Assembly: GCF_000275845.1 (NCBI RefSeq)
Contig: NW_006766927.1
Coordinates: 60,470 to 116,377, forward strand
Direction of reading: 5' to 3'
Source: Dichomitus squalens LYAD-421 SS1
Taxonomy: Eukaryota > Basidiomycota > Agaricomycetes > Polyporales > Polyporaceae
Length of the DNA: 55,908 nucleotides
Shown here: piece by piece, positions 11,470-21,568 of the stretch
Numbering within the stretch: position 1 is the stretch's first letter
How the letters are laid out: every line of letters starts with the position of its first letter
The notes under the pieces: generated by a model
The model's database searches: none
Told to the model about the DNA's origin: nothing
What the model saw: the letters and a program-made list of their open reading frames with translations, nothing else
Position numbers and translations under genes: made by a program

Positions 11470-13393
11470 GTGTTGCAGCTGGTGTAACTCTGACACGGAC
11501 GCCGTGATGTAAGTCTCCTTACGTTCAACTGTATAGTCAATGCGTGCTGACATCCGGTACACAGGGGCGTATCCTCCTTCACGCCACTAGATGGGCGTAT
11601 CGCCCTAGAGCCCCTTCTACGTCGCTACACTTCTTGACTTTTGTATTCATACCTGTCCCGAATAGATACCCGATGATATGCATCTTCCAATCACTTTAGT
11701 TTCCGCCATGTCCTTCCCTATCGCATCCCTTACGCGCCGGTTCGCTTGGGCAAATCGTGGACGTATAGAAGCGCGCGCTAAAGCTGAACAGTCTGGACAG
11801 CACAGCCGGATGCTCGGCTGTATCTATTCCTTCAATGGAAAACTTCTTGTAATGCAGTCGCCAGGACCACAATGAGCCACCTGGGATTTTCGCAACTTGA
11901 GGACCGAACACGTAGTTCAGGATAAGCGCCAAAGGCGCTTGAGGCTATGTACGATGATGACAACGGGTGCATTCAAGCCTCTGATCGACCTGAACTTTGT
12001 CTGCCGTCCACTCTCCACCGACTTGCTGGTCATTGCTTCGGTCGTGCTTCCTGTTTTGACGTCGAGTATAAGTCAACATTGCCGCTGTGAGCTGGGTTTC
12101 CCGGTACCACTGAGTGCAGCCGAGAAGAGGAGTCGACAAAGTAGTCGTTGTCAAGGAGGTCGCCAAGTACGGATATGGGAAGCTGTTTCTCGTCCATGAC
12201 TACGTGTTGGGTGGAAATAGGCTATAAGGCTTGAAGGAGGTAAGTGCATCGCCAGCACCTACCACATCTCGCCTCCAGAACCGTCGGGCGCCATAGACGT
12301 CGTTCGATGTGTTCTCCGTGACCTGACTTGGGGTAATAACGATTGCAACACGTCTGCGAAAATCAGGCTATCCTCTTTGCCACGGATAGCAGGGAAACAT
12401 CTACTACGTTCGTCCTAAGAGCTTCTACTTCTTCAACGTGACGCCGACATCCCACCTCGTAGGTGGCACCATCATCTCATTGCTCGTTTTGATGTCTCTA
12501 CGTTCATGTTGAGGCCACCATCACCCAAACTTACGCTGGTGCGAGAAACCATGGCATACTATCAGCAACTTCCTCTAGCCGCTCTTTGCCATGAATCGTA
12601 TCATTGTTGAGGGGAGCTAGCTACCCTACGGGGGCAAAGTACGAGACTCATGTACATTAGAATCAGCCCCGCCTCCAGCTAGTGGACGCTGGGAAGTGAG
12701 GTCAGGCAGGTCAGTCGAACCCCCGATCTTTGTTTAGCTTGCCTCTAGAGGTTCCCTTCGCAGCAACCCATGGCATTCACCTCACATGCTTGACATACAG
12801 CGCGCTTCGCCGCCAAGACGCAGGTCCTCTTCATTTCTACGTCAGCCTCCATACTCTCTTACGCTCGTTCATTGGCGAACATCCGAATGCCCCGGGATGG
12901 TCCTTTGTTCTTATCTTCGTAAGTAGCTACAGGTTAGCTAAAAGTGATCATAGTTCAAGTGACACTTCCAAGTTGGTCTTCTACTTCGCCTCGACGTCTA
13001 GCCAGATTGTCCGAGGTTACGCCGCATCTAGTTTTTGCGCTGCCCCAAGTTGCCGTCGACCTCTCACATGCTCACTTCGTGCCGGCTGCAGGGCGCTTGT
13101 TAACGCTATCGGTCGCCCCAGTCGCACCCTTCTTTGTGGATCACCTTCTTTAGAGCCGATGCCGCCTTGACGGAGTGCGGCCACCAAAACATCACTGCCA
13201 ATCGCCCACCTTCCCTTGGCTGGTGTGGCATGCGCTTTTACACAGCTCGATTCAAGGCCAAATTCTTTGTCTCTATACGCGGTAACACTGCGCAACCGAA
13301 ATGCGGGCGACTGATTAGTCGGGGTCGATCCAAGCAGGTAGCGGAAAAACTTCGGAACGGCCCCGTGGGGTAATGGACTTCCCCGTCCGCGTC
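11470..13393. other. 1.9-kb spacer, no gene assigned
   Basis: No recognisable domain was found on either strand. Some patches look coding-like, such as a minus-strand frame at 11696-11932, a plus-strand stretch near 12145-12230 reading VKEVAKYGYGKLFLVHDY, and a plus frame at 12730-13170. None can be joined into a gene with intact splice sites. These may be remnants of decayed genes. Confidence 0.4.
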
Positions 13394-13400
13394 TATAAGA
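13394..13400 (+). promoter_or_regulatory. TATA box of the GH3 gene
   Basis: TATAAGA lies 100 nt before the GH3 start codon, followed by a pyrimidine-rich leader (CCTTTCCTACTCTCTCCCC) that is typical of fungal transcription starts. Confidence 0.55.
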
Positions 13401-13493
13401 ACGGGCCTGTAGCGTCGCGCGTCCTTTCCTACTCTCTCCCCTCCTGCTCATCTATCGATACGTAGGGCTTCGCCAAAGTTATACACGAACGCG

Positions 13494-16400
13494 ATGCCTC
13501 TGTCTGACTTTGCCAAGGCATCCATCCCGGAGGTGGTCGAGCAGCTTACCACCGATGAAGCAATCCTACTCACAGCTGGCGTCGGCTTCTGGCACACCCA
13601 TGCCGTTCCTCGTCTCGGCATCCCAGCAATCAAGGTCACTGACGGCCCTAACGGTGCGCAGCAGTTCATTGCGCATGCCCTTGCTTCCTATCGTGTATGC
13701 TGATTATTACTATCAGGTGCCCGCGGTAACTACTTCTTCATGAGCACGCCCGCGAAGTGTCTTCCGTCCGCGACTGCGATGGCTGCGACGTTCGACACCG
13801 CGCTCATCGAGACAATGGCGAAGGACCTCCTCGCGCAAGAGGTCAAGCTCAAGGCCGCGTCTATTCTCCTCGGTCCGACGTGCAACACCGCGCGCAGTCC
13901 GCTCGGCGGCCGCTCCTTCGAGTCGTACTCGGAGGACCCGCATTTGTCTGGCATGGTTGCTGCTGCTTACGTCAAGGGACTTCAGGAGGGCGGTATCGGC
14001 GCGTGCATCAAGCACTTCGTCGCGAACGATAAGGAGAACGACCGATTTGCGTACGATTCGGTCCTGACTGAGCGCGCGCTGAGGGAGATCTACCTCATGC
14101 CTTTCATGCTCGCGGAGAAGTATGCTCACCCATGGGCGTACATGACTGCGTGTGTCTTTACGACTGTGTTCGGGATACCAGGATGCTCATGGCCCCCATC
14201 CTCTAGATACAACCGTGTCAATGGTACTCATGCATCTGAGAATCCTCATCTCCTGAAGGACATCCTGCGCAATGAGTGGGGTACGGATGCTTTGATCATG
14301 AGTGATTGGCATGTCTCTCTATACACCTCATTCCTATGGATGTCATCCTGACGATCCTTCTAGGTTTGGCATATACTCTATCGACCACAGCATAAACGCT
14401 GGCCTTGATCTCGAGATGCCGGGCACGAACAAATGGCGAACGCTAGACCTCATGAACCGCAGGTACGCTCACCTCTCCGCACTGTTTCCAAAGAGTTCCG
14501 AACATGGGGACGCAGCATCCAGAGCCGCAAGATTACGAAGCGCACTGTCAAAGAGCGCGCCAAGAAAGTCCTTGAGCTCGTCCAGAAGTGTGCTAAGTAT
14601 GCCCCCGAGGTACTCCTAAACTTGCTATACGCCTCTTGTAACTCAACAGCTGACTGCTTTGTTTCAGGTTTTAGACGGCGATCGTATTGAACAGACCGGC
14701 GACCGTCAAAGCGGAAGGGAGCTGATGGCGAAGGTTGCCAATCAGTCCATCGTCCTTCTCAAGAACGAGGGCGGGATCCTTCCGCTCAAGCCCAAGGAGC
14801 AGGGTCTGAAGAAGGTTGCGATCGTCGGCGGAAATGCGAAGGCGACGGTTCTCAGCGGTGGGGGGTCAGCTGCACTCAAGCCCAGCTTCTTCGTTACGCC
14901 GTACGAGGGTATTGTTTCAGCACTCAAGACGGTCGAGCCTAGTGTAGAGATTACTTACTCTGAGGGCGCGCGCGGTACGCTGCTTCCTAGATATGCAATC
15001 TGCATTGCTGATGACGCGAATTAGCTTACATGCAGATGCCGACCCTGGAGAACGAGCTTGAGACCGAAGACGGCAAGCCTGGATGGACGGGTTACTTTCA
15101 TTCACACGAGAACGACGATAGCATGACACCTCTAGAAGAGCCCACTGTGACCCGTTACATAGACGAGACTCGTATCTTCCTCAGGTATGTCCTCATCCCG
15201 ATAGACATCAGTATAGACTTACATGACCGATCGCGCCCTGTAGCGACGACTACCCCAAGGAACTCACGAAACGCTTCACCCTTCGCCTCCGCGGTTTCTT
15301 CAAACCTCGCGAGAAGGACACCGAGTTCGAGTTCGGCCTTGTGTCCGCTGGCCGCGCCAAGCTCTTCGTCGATGGCAAGCTCTTGATTGACAACTGGACG
15401 AAGCAGACGCGTGGAGAAAGCTTCTTCAATAGCGGTTCGACCGAGGAGTACGGCGTATTCACGCTCAAGGCAGGGGTCAAGCACGAGATCTATGTCGACT
15501 TCATCAACGTCCGTGCGCCCGCGGACAGCGACCCCGTCGAGGCGATCATGGACACAAATGGTGGCGTTCGGTTGGGCGGCGCGGAGGTGCAGCATCCAGA
15601 CGAGCTCATGGCCACCGCCGTCAAGCTCGCAGAGGAGGCCGATGTAGTCATTGCGGTCGTCGGCTTGAACGCAGACTGGGAGACGGAGGGGTACGATCGG
15701 ACGACGCTCGCCTTGCCCGGAAGGACCGACGAACTCGTACACAAGGTCGCGGCCGCGAACAAGCGCACCGTCGTCGTTACGCAGAGCGGCTCGAGTATCA
15801 CGATGCCCTGGGCGGACGAGGTTGCTGCGGTCGTGCATGCGTGGTATTTGGGCAACGCCACTGGCGATGCGATCGGACAGGTCCTTACGGGCGAAGTCAA
15901 CCCCAGTGGCAGGCTGAGCTTGAGCTTCCCCAAGCGGCTGGAGGACGTCGCGAGCCACGGTCATTTCCATCACGAACATGGCAAGGTCAGCGACATAAGG
16001 CAATGCTCCCTGAATTGCGTCTCTGACAATGGTCTCATCATAGGTGTGGTACGGTGAAGACCTATTCGTTGGTTACAAGCACCATCACCACCGAGACATC
16101 GCGCCTCAATGGCACTTCGGGTGTGTTCGATCTTGCCATGTCTTATTGCCGCGTTCTCACGGATCCGTACGTTAGCCACGGCCTCTCCTACACGACCTTC
16201 GAGTACTCCGACCTCTCGGTGACGGAGCCAAAGGTTGAAGATGACGACGTCCACATCAGCGTCTCCGTGAAGGTGACCAACACCGGCAAGGTCACGGGTA
16301 CAGAAGTCGTCCAGGCCTACATCTCGCACCCAACGACCTCCGAAGTGACGCATCCACCGCTCGCGCTCAAGGCCTTCGGCAAGATCTTCGACCTAGCCCC

Positions 16401-16590
16401 CGGTGACAGCGAGATCATCACGCTTTCACTAGACAAGTACGCGGTATCGTTCTGGGAGGAGCGCATCGCGCGCTGGGTTGTGGAGCCGGGCGTGTACCGC
16501 GTTCGTGTCGGGCAGAGCAGCGCGCCGGATGCGCTGAAGCTGTCAGGCGAGTTCAAGATCACGGAGCGGTTCGAGTGGAATGGCCTGTAG
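13494..16590 (+). CDS. GH3 beta-glucosidase with PA14 domain, intracellular type
   Basis: A retaining beta-glucosidase that splits cellobiose and other beta-glucosides. Ten exons give 862 residues, and every junction closes in phase: 13494-13653, 13717-14149, 14207-14308, 14364-14462, 14516-14609, 14668-14974, 15025-15184, 15244-15985, 16044-16120, 16176-16590. Domains in order: GH3 N domain with GRSFESYSEDP, CIKHFVAND and the nucleophile motif LIMSDW (D231); first half of the GH3 C domain (QSIVLLKNEGGILPL); a PA14 insert (RGFFKPREKD to about FINVRAP); the rest of the C domain (VVGLNADWETEG); and a fibronectin III-like tail (HGLSYTTFEYSDL, ISVSVKVTNTG). There is no signal peptide, so the enzyme is probably cytosolic. 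The third intron, 14309-14363, needs a GC donor (GCATGT). Confidence 0.93.
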
Positions 16591-16997
16591 GGAAGAAGTG
16601 TACAATATGATACCATCATCGCCTGTGTGCTGTACAGTAGAGACGCTCCGTACCATATCCATACAGACGAAACACTTGCGAGAGGGGAGTGTCTCAGTCC
16701 TGGTGCTCGGCGCTTCACCGATCTGTCCGCCGGCTTCTTCCCCGGCGCATGTAGTGTGCCAGTCGGGAGGAACGATCGGGGTCGACCGGATTGGGAGCAA
16801 CACCAGAGCTACCGCAGAACGAGCGCCGAGAGGGCCGGTGCAATATTATGCCAATATTATCAGCAAAGAAAGCACCCTGCACGGATGACTCAGGCTTCGG
16901 ACGACGACCCACGCCACACCCCGCAGCCTCTCTCAGTAATATGTTGGGATTCTTTTTCGGAGTGTCGGTGGGTTCACATCGCGCTTCGAGGTAGTAG
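16591..16997. other. Spacer between GH3 and AKR1
   Basis: About 400 bases that hold the GH3 3' flank and the AKR1 upstream region. A partial repeat TGCAATATTATGCCAATATTATC lies near 16840-16861. No gene is visible. Confidence 0.4.
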
Positions 16998-17005
16998 TAT
17001 ATAAT
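16998..17005 (+). promoter_or_regulatory. TATA box of AKR1
   Basis: TATATAAT stands 91 nt before the AKR1 ATG. AKR2 and AKR3 carry the same kind of box at almost the same distance (83 and 90 nt), which supports it as the inherited core promoter. Confidence 0.6.
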
Positions 17006-17088
17006 CTTGCGCACACCACGGCCCTCAGACGACTCTGTCACCCGAGTGGTATACCGAATACTGGTAGATCCCCTACTATCCCAACGCA

Positions 17089-18761
17089 ATGGCTACCAAG
17101 TCGAAGATGCCCTATGGTACTTCTTCATGCCCTAGTACCCTAGTGCTTTACACATACCAGGTTCACACGACCCCAGTCCGTCTCGGAAATTCCGGGCTCA
17201 AGGTCTCCAAGATCATTTTGGGAACCATGTCGTATGGTCATCCCGAGTGGAACGAGTGGGTTCTTGGTGAAGAGGAAGCCATCAAGCACATCAAGTTCGC
17301 GTGAGTCTTGACCTCCATAGTATGCGGCTACCCCATAAGCTGATGCTATACCATGGCAGGTACGCCCATGGCATCACCACTTTCGACACGGCAAATGTGA
17401 GTGGGGGTGGGCCGAACATCGGACCTTTGCATGTCTGACACCGGCGGGTATAGGTCTATTCAAACGGCCTATCTGAGGTGATTCTCGGAAACGCCATCAA
17501 GGAGCTTCAACTGCCTCGCGAGGAGCTCGTCATCCTCACAAAAGTGAGTTCTTTACCCGCTCTAGAGCTAGCCTGTCATCTCACACGAAGACACCGCAAT
17601 GTAGGTCTAATTCCCCGTACCTGATACTCCAGTGAACCTCATCTCCAAGGGTTTGAAGCCAATCGACGCCGGCATCATCAACCAGCATGGACTCAGCCGC
17701 AAGGTTTGCACTTTCCTGCTTCCCTCAGCTCAGGCTGGGAGATCCGTGACTTGAACCCGATGCTCATGATGTTCGCCCGTCTGCTCACTCCAGCACATCT
17801 TTGATTCAGTGAAGGCGAGCCTGAAGCGCCTCCGGCTCGACTACATTGATGTTTTACAATGTGCGTGCTATCCTGCATGCGAGACTAGCGATGCAGGATA
17901 ACATGCTATCAGGCCATCGTTTTGACTATGATACTCCAATTGAGGAGACGGTGTGTATCAACGGGCGATCGTAACGCACCTGAAAGTAATGGTATTCACC
18001 ATAACTGCCCACAGATGCAAGCGCTGCACGATGTCGTCAAAGCGGGATACGTCCGCTACATCGGCATGAGCTCCTGCTACGCCTACCAGTTCTTCCAGAT
18101 GCAGAGTCCGTCCCTTCCGCTCGGCCTCTGATCGATGATCCCCCTTCTCATCCAATGGCAACTGAACCACGCAGACTACGCGATCACGCACAACCTCACG
18201 CCGTTCATCTGGATGCAGAACCACTACAACCTCGCTTACCGCGAGGAGGAGCGTGAGACGTTCCCCACACTCAAGCACTTCGGCGTCGGCTCCATCCCCT
18301 GGTCCCCGCTCGCGCGCGGGCTCCTTACCCGGCCCGTCGACGCCGAGTCGAAGCGCGGCAACGTCGACTGGTACGCCTCCTCTCTCTTGCCCTTTGTCAG
18401 GGCGGGCCTTGGCTGACGGTGGTGTTGACAGGATGATCGGACGGTACAAGGCCGAGTCGACGATGAAGGTGGTCTCGAAGGTGGAGGAGATCGCGAAGCG
18501 CAAGGGCGTGAGTATGGCGCAGGTCGCGGTCGCCTGGGTCCTGTCGAAGCCGCACGTCACCGCGCCCATCGTCGGCACGACCAGCCTCGCGAACCTCGAG
18601 GACATCCTCGGTGAGTGTGGCGTGGGGTGCCGCTGTGAGAGCGGAGGGGGATATGAAGCTGACGGCGCCACACAGGCGGGCTGGACGTGAAGCTGACGGA
18701 AGACGAGATCAAGGAGCTGGAGGAGCCCTACAGGCCTCTGGAGGTCGTGGGACACACGTGA
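17089..18761 (+). pseudogene. Aldo/keto reductase copy 1 (AKR1) with a nonsense codon
   Basis: Member of the NAD(P)H-dependent aldo/keto reductases of the aryl-alcohol dehydrogenase type. Spliced motifs are VRLGNSGLKVSKIILGTMSYG, FDTAN with the catalytic Asp, VYSNG with the Tyr, LVILTK with the Lys, and QCHRFDY with the His, ending LGGLDVKLTEDE and VVGHT. The exon after the intron at 17544-17604 reads V-stop-F-P-V-P: the TAA at 17608-17610 replaces the TAC or equivalent Tyr codon present in AKR2 and AKR3. That ends translation after 94 of about 350 residues, before the catalytic His. No other acceptor avoids it in frame. The other junctions that I checked are intact, so the lesion is recent or a sequencing error. 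Unlike the other copies, AKR1 has no intron inside the AYQ-FFQMQ segment. Confidence 0.8.
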
Positions 18762-18820
18762 GGGGGGGACGACGTATGATAGGACGTACAGTAACCTTCA
18801 TAATGAATATAGGGGAGATA

Positions 18821-20105
18821 TCAAGGCCTGGTTGGCGCTACCCCGGCGACACCGTTAGCCTCGATCACGTCGTCTATCTCGTTTTCCAGCTGGAAGACCC
18901 TGGGAAGGCACTACCAGAACTACGTCCTCTGCATCTCGTCCTCCGCTATCGACGCGGCAACACAGTTCGGACAGATGCTCCGCTGTTGTGCGTCTCCCCA
19001 AAGCCGCTCGTGCACGGGGCCTAGGATGTACTTCTCGGTGAACGTGTCGCCGGCCATGTGCGCGATGAGGAGCGGGTGGCGCAGGACCGCATTGCGGACC
19101 TGCGCGCAACGGGCTACCGTCGTGCAGCGGTCGGAAGGGACAGAGCTGAGCGAATATGGGAGGCGCAAGGTGCGATGCTGGAAAAGCAGCGCCTTGGCCA
19201 GGAGCACTCTGAATTGGTCCATAGGGTCGAGACAGGAGATCAGGGTCTTCGGCTCTTCGCCGTCGTCTGGAAGCCACTAGGAGTCTGTGATCTGCGTGTA
19301 CGCGAGGAAGGCGGTCGGGGGAGGAACGGGGTGTTTGTTAGGCGTGCGAGCAAGATATACTCCGAGCGCGTCGTTATCTTCGACGTGCACGTATCGTGTG
19401 CCACGTGCTGCGCGGTCGCGCCACGCAGAGAAGTCGTTCGTATAGTACTTCTGGAGTCTGGAGAGGGCTTCTTCCAGGAATTCTTCGACGGCGTACTTGT
19501 GCGTCATCCGGATGAGCGCGGAGATGACAGGAAATGGGACGGCGGTGTCTTCGTCTCGGTCGACAAGATAGCTGTCAATTGTCGAACAGCTACATGAGCC
19601 TATAGAATAGATATGAGAAAGTAGGAGAGACGCACTTTTTGCCACAGCATAGGACCAAAAAGAGATGGCGGATCTCTGCGAGTGAGTCGGTAACACGGAC
19701 GACAAGAAAGCCTTCGATGGTCTCCAAAGGAGCACTGTTGAGATCCGCGGGTGAGGGGAGGGAGAAGATATCACGGAAGATCTCTGAGCGGAGGGCAAGC
19801 GTGCTCTGGTGCATGCGGAACGCTACGTCTCGCGCTATGACGACGAGTTGTCGAAGTCCTATCTTTTCATACCATGTCGTACATGAATCAGTATTTGAAT
19901 GAGATCTAACCCCTCGCCGCCACCGCTCGAAGCGAAGCACCAGGCCAGCTCGCTCCGACCTCCTTCTCCAGATTGAAGAAGCGAGGCAAACTGGCCACAC
20001 ATACCTACTCTCCTCCACATCCAACGCCTGTGATGCAGCCCAACATACGTCGCAAAGAGTGCACCGCGACCGTTTCCCCCAAATTTGCTCATGTTGTGGT
20101 CCCAA
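18821..20105 (-). pseudogene. BTB/POZ pseudogene (copy B)
   Basis: Homology to copies A and E starts near 19862 (LVVIARDVAFRMHQ) and runs through LFLVLCCGKK, the conserved intron, MTHKYAVEEFLEEALSRLQKYY and the C-terminal helices to VFQLENEIDDVIEANG. The reading frame is broken by TAG at 19277-19279 after FLAYTQITDS and by two further stops near the end, between DEMQRT and CLPRVFQLE, all in the same frame. The BTB start is also altered, because the VWLPDGN strand seen in the other copies is missing. An open frame continues upstream to 20105 but does not resemble the family. The terminal stop is at 18821-18823. The gene is not expected to give a full protein. Confidence 0.8.
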
Positions 20106-20179
20106 AACGTCCCACTCCCTCAGCGAGCATCCCTCACGCGAGTTGAGCGTCTCGACGTGCCTCTGCAGAATGAGCCAGG

Positions 20180-20275
20180 CTAAGAGGAGTTAATAAAGAT
20201 AAGTAAATAAAACTCATTTAACACAGGTAAAGATTTACTTCAAAAGTTTAAATTTTTATAAGTGCTTGCTCGCGC
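20180..20275. repeat. AT-rich islet with an 8-bp inverted repeat
   Basis: About 90 bases of strongly AT-rich sequence in an otherwise GC-rich region. It contains the perfect inverted repeat AAGTAAAT (20201-20208) and ATTTACTT (20233-20240) with a 24-nt loop. It lies between BTB copies B and C, just past the truncated 3' end of C. It may be a transposon scar or a 3' processing region. Confidence 0.5.
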
Positions 20276-20388
20276 ACTTGCGAACACGACGCGCGCTTAG
20301 CACACCGGCCCGCAGGAACGGCGGTCAAGAGGCGCAAGGCCCGAGTACCCGTAGTAGGCGAGGATCGTCCGCCCCGAGTCGAAAGCTC

Positions 20389-21119
20389 TCAGTGGGGTGT
20401 ATACAGAGGCTCTCTGCACTCAACGCGCATAAGAATAAGACTGGTGGGGCACGATAGGGTATTGGTGAGGCGAACGAGCGGTATGACATCCATGATATCT
20501 CTTATGGAGCTGCTGAAAACGTAGCGCGTGCGAGCAGCGGTGTCCTGCCACGCGGAGATGCTCTTCGGAAGGTACTTCTTGAGGCGTGAGAGCGCGTCGT
20601 CGAGGACGTCTTTGAAATCGTACTTGTGCACCATCCGTATGAGTGAAACGAGGACCCCCAGCTCGACAACGACGAGCTCGTCTTGCCTATAGTAGTAACT
20701 AGCGAGAGGCATCAGCATCGAAATGTGGTAGAGCAGCATAGAGCCCACTTCTTTCCACAGCAAAGGATCTTGAAGAGACGACCAATGTCATCGGACGAGT
20801 CGCTGGCGTGGAGGACGGGGCATCCTTCGATGTCCTCGGCGAGGGCATCCGGGGCAGCCGGAAGAGAGAATATAACCTGGAAAACTGATGACCGTAGGGC
20901 CAACGTGCTCTTGTGCACACGGAAGGCAACGTTGCCGGCCAGCACCACAATGTTGCCGTTAGAAAGCCAGACCGTGTTACTGTTGTGGACCTCAGTCAGT
21001 GCACCAGGCTTCCCTGTCCGCGCGGGTTTCAATGACGATCCGGCGACTACATTGGACATGAGAGACTCAACGAAGAGATCGATGATCGGACGTTGGCGTG
21101 GGCCTGCGATGCCGGACAT
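20389..21119 (-). CDS. Truncated BTB/POZ protein (copy C)
   Basis: Two exons (21119-20749 and 20698-20389) give 226 residues against 333-353 in copies A and E. The BTB core is complete: VWLSNGNIVVLAGNVAFRVHK, FQVIFSLP, LFKILCCGKN, YYYRQDELVVVELGVLVSLI and MVHKYDFKDVLDDALSRLKKY. The protein stops soon after VRLTNTLS, so the C-terminal helical half is missing, and no related sequence follows downstream. An intron of 50 nt sits at the family position. It may still act as a BTB-only dimerisation partner, or be a pseudogene by 3' truncation. An internal ATG at 21059 is an alternative start. Confidence 0.6.
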
Positions 21120-21568
21120 CTGGGTAACAGTGCATTCACCAAGGTACTTAGGCTTATTGCCAGGAGGGACTGTCGGCCGATGCCGAGGGCCCTCGGGATA
21201 GCCGGCGGCAGTCTCGGTGCGGCTGACCGAAACGGAGCGATGGCTGCCGCAGGTGAGATTGCTCTTATGAAATCAACTGCAGTACTGGCGAGCTTGCAGT
21301 AAGTCCGACTCCGTGGGACTCTGGGAATGCGGGAATAACGATTTCACGGACGTCCTCCTTGCCTGCCGATGTTGGCTATGCTCCAGGATCATATTCACTC
21401 AACCACTAAACTAGCCCGACACAGCGCTTGGTAGCAAAGAGAAATCTATAGTACTGATACACCCCACTGTCTGTGTCATTCTAGGCATTCAAGTACAGGG
21501 GAAATATGAGGAAGAGCAACAGAAACTCACAATACACCGACAGCTCGGCAGCGTAGCTCGCAGTCGGT
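21120..21568. other. Spacer between UGT and BTB-C
   Basis: About 450 bases between two minus-strand genes: upstream sequence of BTB-C and the 3' flank of the glycosyltransferase. No coding motif is seen. Confidence 0.4.

Noticed and set aside
11696..11932. Minus-strand frame beginning ALILNYVFGPQ, faintly like a cytochrome P450 N terminus
   Set aside because: The Pro-rich hinge and all downstream P450 motifs (ExxR, heme Cys) are missing on that strand.
12145..12500. Plus-strand patches KEVAKYGYGKLFLVHDY and YYVRPKSFYFFNVTPTSH that look coding-like
   Set aside because: They are in short frames without joinable splice sites and match no family I can name.
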